Shown here: positions 1-18,502 of the stretch, in pieces
Layout of the letters: each line of letters begins with the position of its first letter
Position numbering within the stretch: the stretch's first letter is position 1
Origin: Hirundichthys speculiger
Taxonomy: Eukaryota > Chordata > Actinopteri > Beloniformes > Exocoetidae
Length of the DNA stretch: 64,000 nucleotides
Assembly (NCBI GenBank): GCA_018398805.1
Contig: JAGFBZ010000704.1
Location: 124,001 to 188,000 of the forward strand
Direction: 5' to 3'
Made by a program: the position numbers and the translations under genes
Notes under the pieces: generated by a model
What the model saw: only the letters and a program-made list of their open reading frames with translations
Told to the model about the DNA's origin: nothing
The model's database searches: none

Positions 1-177
1 TGTAAATATTGTTTTGTTTATTTGTTCTTGTAGTGTAATATAGAAAATCATCATGTCCTTGTCTGCTAAAACTGAGGTGAAAGAAGTGACCAATGGCATC
101 ATTTATCAAATTCATCTTTTTTTTTATTTTTATTTTTTTTTATTAAAGTCTACCTTTAAAGTTGTCAGCATCTACTG

Positions 178-401
178 CAGGGGTCTCAAACTCATCCCTG
201 AAAGGGCCGGTGTGGCTGCAGGTTTTTGTTCCAACCATGCAGAAACACAGCTGACTTGTTTCAGTCAATCAACTAGTTGCCTTCACTGAAGGTCTGAACC
301 AGTTCAGTTGATTGAATGAAATGAGTCAGCTGTGTTTCTGCCTGGTTGGAACAAAAACCTGCAGCCAGACGGACCTTTCAGGGATGAGTTTGAGACCCCT
401 G
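178..401. mobile_element. 224-bp hAT-like MITE
   Basis: Near-palindromic element with terminal inverted repeats beginning CAGGGGTCTCAAACTC and ending GAGTTTGAGACCCCTG. It is flanked by a perfect 8-bp direct repeat, ATCTACTG (170-177 and 402-409), the target-duplication length of hAT transposons. The arms pair over most of the length (both contain the AAACACAGCTGA / TCAGCTGTGTTT block). It has no coding capacity, so it is a non-autonomous miniature element. Confidence 0.85.
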
Positions 402-526
402 ATCTACTGTGACCTTACATTTGAAAGTTGTAAGGCTTTATTACGCTTTTAACTGAAGTTTGATGTGAAAGCATTGAGCCGAATGGGTGTCACTTGTGTC
501 TCCATGACATTATATGTATGTGTGTT

Positions 527-532
<6 letters not shown>

Positions 533-597
<65 letters not shown>
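533..597. repeat. (TA)n microsatellite
   Basis: Alternating TA run directly left of the MITE that begins at 598. A TA-targeting element landing in a TA microsatellite is expected. A second TA/TG-rich run lies at about 965-1036, right of the same MITE. Confidence 0.9.
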
Positions 598-600
<3 letters not shown>

Positions 601-961
601 TCATGGAAAAAAAATGATTAGACCACCCTTGTTTTCTTCAGTTTCTTGTTCATTTTAATGCCTGGTACAACTAAAGGTACATTTGTTTGGACAAACATAA
701 CGATAACCACAAAGATTGCTCATAAGAGTTTTATTTAAGAGCTGATATCTTACCATTTTCCATGGTTTTTTTCTTGATTATAACCTAAATCACTTAAGTT
801 TTTACATCAATATAGCTATGGCGTTTTTGTACTGCCAAAAACACACTGCTTTTATGCATTCAGTGTTTTCTTTTCTGTCTGTTTTAGTCACATGATGACA
901 TTTAGTGGTACCAGGTATTAAAATGAACAAGAAAGTGAAGAAAATTTTTTTTCTATGACTG
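598..961 (+). mobile_element. MITE, 'CAGTCATGG' family, copy 1
   Basis: 364-bp non-autonomous DNA transposon flanked by TA dinucleotides. The ends are CAGTCATGGAAAAAAAATGA and ...TCTATGACTG, and the terminal inverted repeat extends about 80 bp to the mirrored TGCCTGGTACAACTAAA / TTTAGTGGTACCAGGTA blocks. Three further copies lie at 22923, 30718 and 45482. TA targets and long inverted repeats fit the Tc1/mariner superfamily. This copy has small A- and T-run length differences from the others. Confidence 0.9.
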
Positions 962-1145
962 TATGTGTATATACATGTGTATATATATGTGTGTTTATAT
1001 AAATATACATATATATATATATATATAATATATATTTACACAGTGTTGGGAGTAATGGGTAATCTTACTAATTACTATTTCAAGCGTTACAACGCCGTTA
1101 CTGTTACCAGCAGTAAAATGTGCCGTGTTACTATGCACTGATATA

Positions 1146-2649
1146 CAGTGGAAGAAATAAGTATTTGATCCCCCGCTGATTTTGGCAGTTGTCATACTAA
1201 GAAATAAATGAACAGTCTCAGACTTCTATGGCAGCTTTACTTTAACAGTTATAGAAAGAATATTGAAAAAAAATTGAGAAAATTACATGAAACAAAAAAT
1301 AAAAATGAATTTGTAAGTCATTGAGGGAAATAAGTATTTGATCCCCGACCAACCTTGACCAGTGTTGGCTCCCACAGACCACTGACATACTCCTAATCTC
1401 ACTGAAGTACTTACCTGCATGAGAGACACCTGTTCCAAACAGTCACCTGTATAAAAAGCCATCTGCCCACAGACTCAGTAATACTCCACCATCTCCACCA
1501 TCAAGACTAAAGAGCTGTCAAAAGATGTCAGGGACAAAGTTGTTGAACTCCACAAGGCTGGAATGGGCTACAAAACCATCAGAAGCTGAATGAGAAGGTG
1601 ACAACTGATGATGCAATTATTCTGAAGTGGAAGAAGAACAACATGACTGTTAATCAACCTGGGCTGGGGGCTTCATGGAAGATATCACCTGGTGGGGTCT
1701 CAATGATCATGAGAAAGGTTAGAGATCAGCCCAGAACTACACGGGAGGAGCTGGTTAATGATCTCAAGGCAGCTGGGACCACAGTCACCAAGAAAACTAT
1801 TGGTGATACACTGAGACGCAATGGTTTAAAATCCTGCAGTGGTTCAAGGTCCCTCTGCTCCAGAAGGCTCAGGTCCAGGCCCGACTCAGGTTTGATAACG
1901 AACATATTAATGACTCAGAAAGAGACTGGGAGAAGGTGCTGTGGTCAGGTGAGACTGAAACTGAGCTCTTTGGCCTCAACTCAACTGGACGTGTTTGGAG
2001 GAAGAGAAATGCTGAATATGACCCCAAAAACACCATCCCTACTGTCAAGCATGGCGGTGGAAGCCTCATGCTTTGGGGGTGTTTCTCTTCTAAGGAGACA
2101 GGTCGACTTCACCGCATCGATGGGAAGATGAACGGGGCCATGTACCGCAGAATCTTGGGTGACAACCTCCTTGCCTCCACAAGGACATTGTAAATGGGTC
2201 GTGGACGGGTCTTCCAGCATGACAACGACCCAAAACATCCAGCCAAGGAAACAAAGGAGTGACTCCATCAGAAGCACATCAAGGTCATGGAATGGCCTAG
2301 CCAGTCTCCTGACCTTAATCCTGTTAAACATCTATGGAGAGAGCTGAAGCTGAGAGTTTCCAAGCCTCAAAACCTTCAGGATGTGGAGATGATCTGCAGA
2401 GAGGAGTGGACGAAAATTACTCCTGATGTGTTTAAACCTAGTAAGCAACTACAAGAAACGTCTGACAGCTGAGCTGCCAACAAGGGTTTTAACACCAAGT
2501 ATTAGATCATGTTTTGCTAGCGGATCAAATACTTATTTCCCTCAATGACCTGCAAATTGATTTTTTTTTTAAATATTCTTTCTATAACTGTTAAAATAAA
2601 GCTGCCATAGAAGTTTGAGACTGTTCATTTATTTCTTAGTATGACAACC

Positions 2650-2651
<2 letters not shown>
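1146..2651 (+). mobile_element. Tc1-like transposon, right end lost
   Basis: The left end begins at a TA (1144-1145) with CAGTGGAAGAAATAAGTATT. Long inverted repeats match over about 80 bp (left 1178-1262, right about 2574-2651, sharing AGAAATAAATGAACAGTCTCA). The outer roughly 35 bp of the right end is missing and replaced by a TA microsatellite. An inner repeat (GGAAATAAGTATTTGATCCCC, 1327-1347, mirrored at 2521-2545) gives the IR/DR arrangement known from fish Tc1-like elements. Confidence 0.85.
1525..2500 (+). pseudogene. Tc1-like transposase pseudogene
   Basis: Broken transposase reading frame inside the element. Recognisable pieces in order are an N-terminal helix-turn-helix region ([20 protein letters not shown]), a catalytic-region start ([21 protein letters not shown]), the [17 protein letters not shown] block, a second aspartate region (FQHDNDPKHPAKETKE followed by a stop) and the [14 protein letters not shown] block. 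In the last, the expected catalytic glutamate is changed (NPVKHLW rather than NPIEHLW). These pieces lie in different frames with in-frame stops, so no active enzyme is encoded. Confidence 0.85.
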
Positions 2652-2703
<52 letters not shown>

Positions 2704-2733
2704 GGTTGTCATACTATATACATATATATATAT

Positions 2734-2818
<85 letters not shown>
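2638..2818. repeat. AT microsatellite with embedded inverted repeat
   Basis: The sequence AGTATGACAACCGCC is followed by an AT run and then its inverse GGCGGTTGTCATACT (ending about 2716). A second, longer AT run follows to about 2818. The arms are the truncated end of the neighbouring Tc1-like element, so the AT run sits in the loop of a perfect hairpin. Confidence 0.85.
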
Positions 2819-2819
<1 letters not shown>

Positions 2820-4921
2820 TTCCCGCTACCTGATATCAAATTATGGCCATCACAACAAGATTAACGGGGAATTTATAACAACTCCTATTGGCACAAACAA
2901 AACCAGTACGAGTCTGTCTACAATCGTTGATTTTTGTGGTGCACGGACAGATAAGATCATGTATGCATACATGATCTTTTTGTATACACAAAAATGATAA
3001 CATTTTAACAGCAAATCCTTGGGTCTGGGTGTACCCAGTCATTCCAAATAATCCATTCTGAGCCTCATAAACCCTTCCCAATGTAGTTGCAGCTCATTTC
3101 TAAGCAGATAGACTCTACTTACAAATTGTAATTAGGAATTATAATCATTATTATATAATCTCCAGTTCAGTCCTGGTTAAAATTGTAGAGGTGGTGGATT
3201 TTAGGAATGCTGACATTTTATTGATCTCAGGAATTTGACTTCAGTATTTCAGTTGTTGAGATGATTGTAAGCATCTCACAAAGGTTTGTTGCCCCCCTTT
3301 TTTCTCTTCTCTTTTTTTCTCTTTCTGTTTGTTTGCAGGCCAAAGTTTCCTGAGTTTCATGCTGACTTGCAGTTCCCTCCTCTGTCCATCCCAGCGTTTA
3401 CCTCCACCTGTGTGTGTAGATGTGTTCAGGGTGACCTGGTCCTCTGACCATCTCACCTCAGTGCTGCTACCTGCATCTGTTTATGTTTATGTAGTCATTT
3501 CATTCAGTCATTTGTGTGCTCCCCTCTCTGTCCTACATTTAATTCAATTCAATTTCATTTTATTTGTATAGCGTCTGTTACAATGTCAGTTGTCTCTAGG
3601 CGCTTTACAGAGTGAATTAATTACACCAGAAGAACTGGTGTACTGAAACTTGAATTTCCCCCTAGGAAGTATTTTTGAATTTGAATTTGAAATTGAAAGG
3701 TGATCACAGTAAAGTCAGTGATGAGGATAATAGTTATAGCATATAAAGTTCCAATCATGTCATGTGCGTTTCTTTCACAATGTCATGACCGTATTGGAGC
3801 CACTGTTTGATCAGGGCCAGAGAGTAAAGGTCACTGGAGCAGCGCTCGTTAGAAGAGTTTTCTGACGAGAGTTTTGGGGCAGGTCGAACCCTCTGGCGTT
3901 TCTCCAATAATAGTATCTTACTTGAACAAACTTAGGCTTACTTTATTTTAATCAAATTTAATTCAACAAGAAACTATGCAAGGTAGTACAAATAACATCT
4001 ATAAACAGGAAAACAATGAAAAAGAAAACCAAAACAACAATACAAGAGAAGAGTAAGGTTGCCTATAAATTGGACTATAGAACTCAATCTGTCTAATAAT
4101 GTCTGCCCGACTCTCTTGGTTGATTGTTAACGGCTATATTCCTTTTTCTTTATCAAGTATTAGGAGTTTAAGCTCACACATTCTTTTTATAAGCTGTTTC
4201 TCACTTGGTGACAGATATGAAACACACATTTTGACCATTTCTAAATCAGTAAATCTGTTATCGACCTCATGATCACCTTAAGAAAGCCATGAACACGCAC
4301 ATACCATAATGACAAATAATGTATAGACGTGAGAAACATTTATATTTCTTTGTCAATAAAGTATGTTTAAATTGAATTGAATTACGTGGCTATGATTGAA
4401 ATAATCCTGGCCACTGTTGCAGTCTCATTGTTTTCATGTGGGACTGGTACGTATTGTTACTTGCAGTATCTGATAGCTTTCCCATACATCAAAAAGCAAC
4501 ACCATGCTATCACAGGAGTGTCATACCAGATCTGTATAGACCTGAAGACACATGCTTTATGGCACCAAAGTTACTTTTGGAAAAGTGGCATATACCCTGA
4601 GAAATGTCATTTGACACTCATGACACTTTTGGAAGAGCAGCATATTCTCTGACACAGTGGCATATGTAGTTTATGGGACCTGGTTTGACACAGGTGCAAG
4701 GATGGACAAACTAAAATGGAAACGTTTCTGACACCACAGTTCAACCAGATATGCTTCTTTGTTCAAATCCCACCACTCCTGTTGTGCTACTTTGGCTTCC
4801 TTCTGTACCTTTGGTTTGTTTTTAGTTTTGGTGGAATCCACACCATATACTGAGCGAAAACAACAAAGTTTACGAGGAATCCTGAACGCACCAGAAAGCG
4901 TTTCAGAGGGGAGCGGTCAAG
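2819..4921. other. Intergenic region left of czib
   Basis: No convincing gene. At about 3538-3620 there is a LINE-type 3' tail in reverse orientation (AATTTCATTTTATTTGTATAG then GGCGCTTTACAGAG), the 3' end typical of teleost L2-like elements. The short open frames here lack domain signal or codon bias. The last stretch (about 4740-4921) must contain the promoter and 5' UTR of czib, but no TATA box is evident. Confidence 0.6.
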
Positions 4922-12839
<7,918 letters not shown>

Positions 12840-12991
12840 TGTCAAAATGCGATGGACGTCAGAGGTGGGCGAGCAAGACTCCACAGCCAAAAATCTCCAG
12901 ATCTGTTTGCTGCTAACCGGGCTGCTTTAGGCTCTGAGAAGGTGTGGTTTGGTTGATGATAAACATTAAAATCACTTTTTTTCATTGTCTC

Positions 12992-12997
12992 AATAAA
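12992..12997 (+). promoter_or_regulatory. Poly(A) signal of czib
   Basis: AATAAA 153 bases after the czib stop codon, followed by a T/G-rich stretch. It is the first canonical signal downstream of the stop. Confidence 0.7.
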
Positions 12998-13169
12998 AGT
13001 GAAGGTTGAACATTTTGATTTGAGTTTTTTTCTTTGCTTTTTGTCACATTAAGTGAAGACCAAAACATATGTGTACATATTATCGTGTTATATAATATAC
13101 CTACATAATTACTATTTACCCTTATAATTTATTTCTACATCATTCAGTCATAAAGCTCCTCAGGACATT

Positions 13170-13680
13170 TTTTTTTGAAAAACTGCAATTTTTTGTCGTA
13201 TAATTGCCACTTGATGCTAAAATGATACATTTTGCAACATCGGAACTTTTTGATATAAAATATATGCTTTCACACAATTGCAACGTTACGTCTTAGAATT
13301 CAGAACAATATATGATTGTTGTCCTAAAATCAAGAACCTTTTGATGTAAAATGCAGATTTTTTTTTCATAAAATCTCAGATTCCACAAAATTGTGACTTT
13401 CGATGTAAAATTACAACTTAATGGTGCAAAATTGCTAATTTTGTATGCACAGCATTTTGTCATTAAAAGCTGAATAATTTGGAAAAAAAGTAATGACTTT
13501 TGGATATAAAATGTCCTAAATATGGAAGATTTTGGTTTTAAAATGGCAACGTTTTGCTTTAAAAAGCAGAATTTGTTATAAAATTGTGCTTTGACATGAA
13601 ATTACAACTTAATGTTGCAGAATTGCAAATTTTGTATAATTGCAACTTTTGCAAAAATTATGACGTTTTGAGGTCTAATC
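13170..13680. repeat. Degenerate tandem repeat between czib and scp2
   Basis: Roughly 500 bp of AT-rich sequence in which variants of AAAATTGCAACTTTTGATGT recur (for example ACAATTGCAACGTT, AAAATTGTGACTTTCGATGT, AAAATTACAACTTAATG twice, TATAATTGCAACTTTTGC). Spacing is irregular, about 25-60 bp, so this looks like an old, decayed tandem array. No coding potential. Confidence 0.6.
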
Positions 13681-13805
13681 TAGAATAGCGGCTCAGTGGT
13701 GGTTCTGCAGAAAGGCCATTTGTCATGTTGGAGGGCAGGGGCCCGGTTCTTGGGCGCCACCTGGAGTCCATCTGTGTATATACGTCCCTGTTGAAGGTGG
13801 ACGCA

Positions 13806-13941
13806 CAGCGTTGCCAGGTGTACGATAATTATCGTATTAGTACGATAATTTGGCCCTCTGTACGATCAATAATCCAAAAAGACCAAATGTACGATAATTT
13901 GACTATTTCAAATGATTGCCGGCCGCAACTGTCTGCCGGAT

Positions 13942-13989
<48 letters not shown>

Positions 13990-14267
13990 CCTGAAGGCAT
14001 CTGTTCCCATGTGACATGTTTCCAGCCAATCGTGCTTTGCTGAGCGGGAGATACGTATGTTTGTCTCCGAACAACTAGCATGATAGGCTAAATGGGCTGA
14101 GTGGTCAGCTTCGGCCGCTATTTAACAATAGAGTGATTAAATTTGACTATAGCGCATCATTGGGCTTGTTATTTTGCGTTATGACAGATGTACGACAATT
14201 TCCCTCAAAATACGATAATTTTGAGTCTCTGGTACGATAATCCTACATTTCCCACCTGGCAACGCTG
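13806..14267. mobile_element. 462-bp hAT MITE just upstream of scp2
   Basis: Inverted termini CAGCGTTGCCAGGTG and its exact inverse CACCTGGCAACGCTG, flanked by a perfect 8-bp duplication TGGACGCA (13798-13805, 14268-14275). The inside carries repeated TACGATAATT motifs near both ends and a T homopolymer of about 40 bases (13944-13985). The right end is 156 bp before the scp2 start codon, so the insertion lies in the promoter or 5' UTR region. Confidence 0.92.
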
Positions 14268-14423
14268 TGGACGCAGGACGTGCTTTGCTGACGAAGTGAC
14301 GCAAGGGCGTCGATATAGACGATCTTCGCTGTGGAGCTCGTCCTCCGGCTGCTGTCAGTGTCACTGCTCTTGTCAGACGAGCTTCCTGGATCTGCTGCTA
14401 CTGAAGACGGACACATACAAGCC

Positions 14424-17400
14424 ATGGCACCCGGGAAGAGAAGCAGAGTGTTTGTCATCGGTGTGGGCATGACAAAGGTACAAGAATTGTGCATCCTTTA
14501 ATGCACAATTAAGGGATCCCAAAATAGTTTGATACGCTTTACGAAGTGAAATGTTGAGTTTAGCATTTGTGGCTAACTTCGCATGCAATATGTTCTCAAA
14601 ACGTTTTCTCGTTGTTATGCAAATGTGACAGTAACGGTTCAAGTTTACACGGACTGCTCCACTTTAAGTTTGGGGATATTAAGCAGTTTAAAACATTAGC
14701 AAAGTCAGTTGGGCAAAAATGGAGTCGGCGTTTTTATTTGTATTTGCAGAAGTGAGTTTTGGGGAGCAGTAGATCTGGGCTTTATCGCAGACATATTCTG
14801 AGATGGTATCTGGTGATCAATGTGGACCATAGTTCATGGTCAACAGGCATTACGCCAACACTTTCAAAACTGTGTTAAAGGTCTTTTGTTCAGCTGGAGG
14901 ATGTTTTCAGGCCTCTGAATGCCTGACTCAGTAGCTGTCCTGAATTTTAACATTTCCCTTTGCTCTTGGTAATATTAATTTTAAGCTGAGGTCATGTCAG
15001 TAATGAGCCTTTAAACTACTGCCTGTTAGTGAGAGTAAACATCAGTGAAGAAGGTAAGGAATTCAGCATGGAGGCATATGAAAATATATAAATATTCTGT
15101 CTGGAAATATCAGGTTGTCTGATTCTGATTTGCATCCAGGATTCATATTTCATGTTTAACTTTAGATTACAAGTAAACGGCTATAATCACCAATTCTGAG
15201 ATTTGACACCCTAGCTGGTACCAGGTTGGACCCCCCTTTCCTTCAGAACTACCTTCATTGTTCATATCATAGATGTTGGAAACATTCCTCAGTGATTTTG
15301 GTCCATATTGACATGATAACATCACACAGTTGCTGCAGGTTTGTCGGCTGCACATCCACGATGAGAATCTCACGTTCCACCACGTCCCAAAGGTTGAATC
15401 TGGTGGCTGTGGAGGACTGGAGGACAGTGAACTCATTGTCATGTCAAAAACAAAATAACAGCTCGAGATGATTGGAGCTTTGTGCCCTGGTGTCTTATCC
15501 TGCTGGAGGTAGCCATCAGAAGATGGGTTCACTGTGCTCATAAAGGGATGGACATAGTCAGCAGTGATATCCAGGTAGGGTGGGGCGTTTAGATAATGTT
15601 CAGTTGGTACTAAGGGGTCCAAAGTATAGCGAGATCCCACACAGCATCACACCACCAGCCTGAACCGTTGATACAAGGCAGGATGGATCCATGTTTTCAA
15701 GTTGTTAACTCCAAATTCTGACCTCATTAAATGAATGTTGCAGCTGAAATTGAGACACATCAGAGCAGGCAATTTCTTATCAATCTTTTATTGTCCAATT
15801 TTAATGAACTTGTGATGTGTAATAGTAGTACTAGTGAAATGACACCAGTTTTTTTTTTTTTTTTTTTTTTTTACAGATACTCATGCTTCTTAGGTGGTTT
15901 TAAAGACATAAAATCAAATAAAAACAAAACAATTGACTCCATCCCTTGATGAAGTTATCTCAGATTGATGGATAAGAGACATGTTATCCAGTTGAAAATG
16001 TAATTGTTAAAGGGAATAGTGAAGTAATGACTTTCCAGTGGCACTAAGCTGTAGTGTTTCCATGTTCTGCTACAGTTTGACAAACCTGGAGCCAGAGAGG
16101 ACTATGACTACCCTGAGATGTCCAAGGAGGCAGGTGCTTATCTTCACTTAGATTATTGATGTTGTTCATTCACTAAATTGGCGTCATAAGTAGGTATTTG
16201 TTATTTTTTAACGTTTGTGGACATCCTGTTCCAGGTGAAAGGGCACTTACAGATGCAGGAATCCCATATTCAGCCATTGAACAAGCCTGTGTCGGCTACG
16301 TCTACGGTAAGACCTCAACTGAAGTATAAAAGTGTTCCTGTCATAACATCTAACCTCAGTATATGTCATGTGCTAAGGAAGCATGCGTTCTTATACTATT
16401 CTGGCCATGACAGAAAAAGATGTGTATCTGCCCGTCTTACTTAAATGAAAATAGAATAAGAAAAGATTGTCTACCTCTCTGTGTCAGGGGACTCCACATG
16501 TGGGCAGAGGGCCATTTACCACAGCCTGGGTCTGACTGGCATCCCCATCATCAACGTGAACAACAACTGCTCCACGGGCTCCACTGCTCTCTTCATGGCC
16601 CGTCAGCTGATCCAGGGAGGTGAGGCCAGCATCTGAAAAATATTTATTTAACTGGGAGATTTTAAAAGTTTCTATCTTGTTCCAGACACCTGAAGGATCT
16701 GTTAAAATTCAATTAACATTGGATCACTAAGTTCTGATATTTCTAACAGGAAAACACCATGAAGATATATATGGTTATACTATTATACTGTATATGTGTA
16801 TACAGACACTGTCACTTTAAACCAGTCTTTCTCAAATAGTGGAGTGCAGCCCTTGGGGGGGGCTTTTTTTTTGCTGTACTGGAATAATGTGTAATAGCAC
16901 ATATACTCCAGTAGGTGGCAGTGGCGCTCTCATTGTCACAGTGTACGCAGGGAGTATTAGCTCCACAGAGCAGGAGATATGAAGTGAACAAACCCTCAAG
17001 AAACACCATGGAAAAATATTTAACAGGGATGAAAAGAAAGGCAGAGAGAGACGGAGATAATGAGACAAAGGAAAGTCACCAGAAAGTTAATACGAGGAAA
17101 TGTGATGATGCTGATGTAGCATTTGGCTTCTGTTGGAGAGATCTATTCTGCACTCCAACTATGCAGCGGCAAGAATGAAGACACACGAGAGAGCGAGAGT
17201 TTAGTTCAGCAATCATATTACTTGTACAAGGAGTAGACAGGCAGCTTAACATCAAGTGTCAACTTCCTCCTATCTGCTGAAGTTTATACACACATGCAAA
17301 AAATATATTGGCTCCATTTCTTCACAACATCAGTCACATTCCTGGCCTTCAGTCATGTAATTTGATTCACTCATATCTGCTATCAATTACATTCCTCTGA

Positions 17401-18340
17401 CAAAATCAATAAAATCACCTCATTACAACACTCACTTGGTAGTATTTTTCCACAGGTAATGGTATATGATTTAACATTTTCGTAACAGCTTCACTGACTA
17501 CGGTAGGATTGATGCACTTTAAATCTTTACAGACTAATGCACAATTTTAATAACGTTATTCTTTGATATAAGTTGATCTATAAGTCAAAGTCAGTTTTAT
17601 TTGTCAATTCCTTCACATGTACATGATATACAAAGAAATCAAAATTGCGTTTCACACTATCCTATGAGTACACATTAAGACAAAAGCAGTTTCTTAAAAC
17701 CTCAAAAAAACATTGTGGTGAGTGCAAAAATAATGAGTGCAATAGAGATAAATAGGTAAACAGAATAATAATAAAACTAGAATAAATAGTTCGAAAACAG
17801 AATAACCAGTATATAAACATTGTAAAGAGGAACATTGTAACAGCTGTGGGGGTTATTGCACAAGTTAGAGGTAAAAAAGCATACTTATATAAATATTGCA
17901 CAGGATATTGTTCATATGGAAAGTGAAAAAATGCGCTGAGGAAAAAAAGTTATATTTAGTTATATTTATATTTTTTATATTTTCTATATATTTCTATTTA
18001 TTTATATTTCTTTCGTTTTTGATTCCCTTAATGTTATTATCACTGAGCTCCCGCTGACAGCAGCTTTCTTGTTGTTTTGCAGGTCTTGCTGACTGTGTGC
18101 TCGCTCTTGGTTTTGAGAAGATGGAGAGGGGCTCTTTGTCTGCCAAGGTACCATTTTGTGTTTTGTTGAACTGGATGTTGCAGAAGAACATGAGAGCTTC
18201 TCAAAGTCTTGAAAATGATCAGACAGATGTTGCTGCTGTGTTCAGCACCTGCAGTTTAGACCAGAAAGAATCATTTCTCATGTGTCTGCACAATTAACAC
18301 ATAGACAGTGATTGATATATATATATATATATATATATAT

Positions 18341-18392
<52 letters not shown>

Positions 18393-18395
18393 ATA

Positions 18396-18435
<40 letters not shown>

Positions 18436-18468
18436 TTTAATTTTTTTTTTTTATTCTATATATATATT

Positions 18469-18502
<34 letters not shown>

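Noticed and set aside
2641..2997. 118-aa open frame with Ile-Tyr repeats
   Set aside because: Translation of the TA microsatellite.
4377..4652. 91-aa frame beginning MNYVAMIEIILATVAVSLFSC, membrane-like
   Set aside because: No family signal, no splice partners, and flanked by repeat-like AT-rich DNA. Hydrophobicity alone is not enough.
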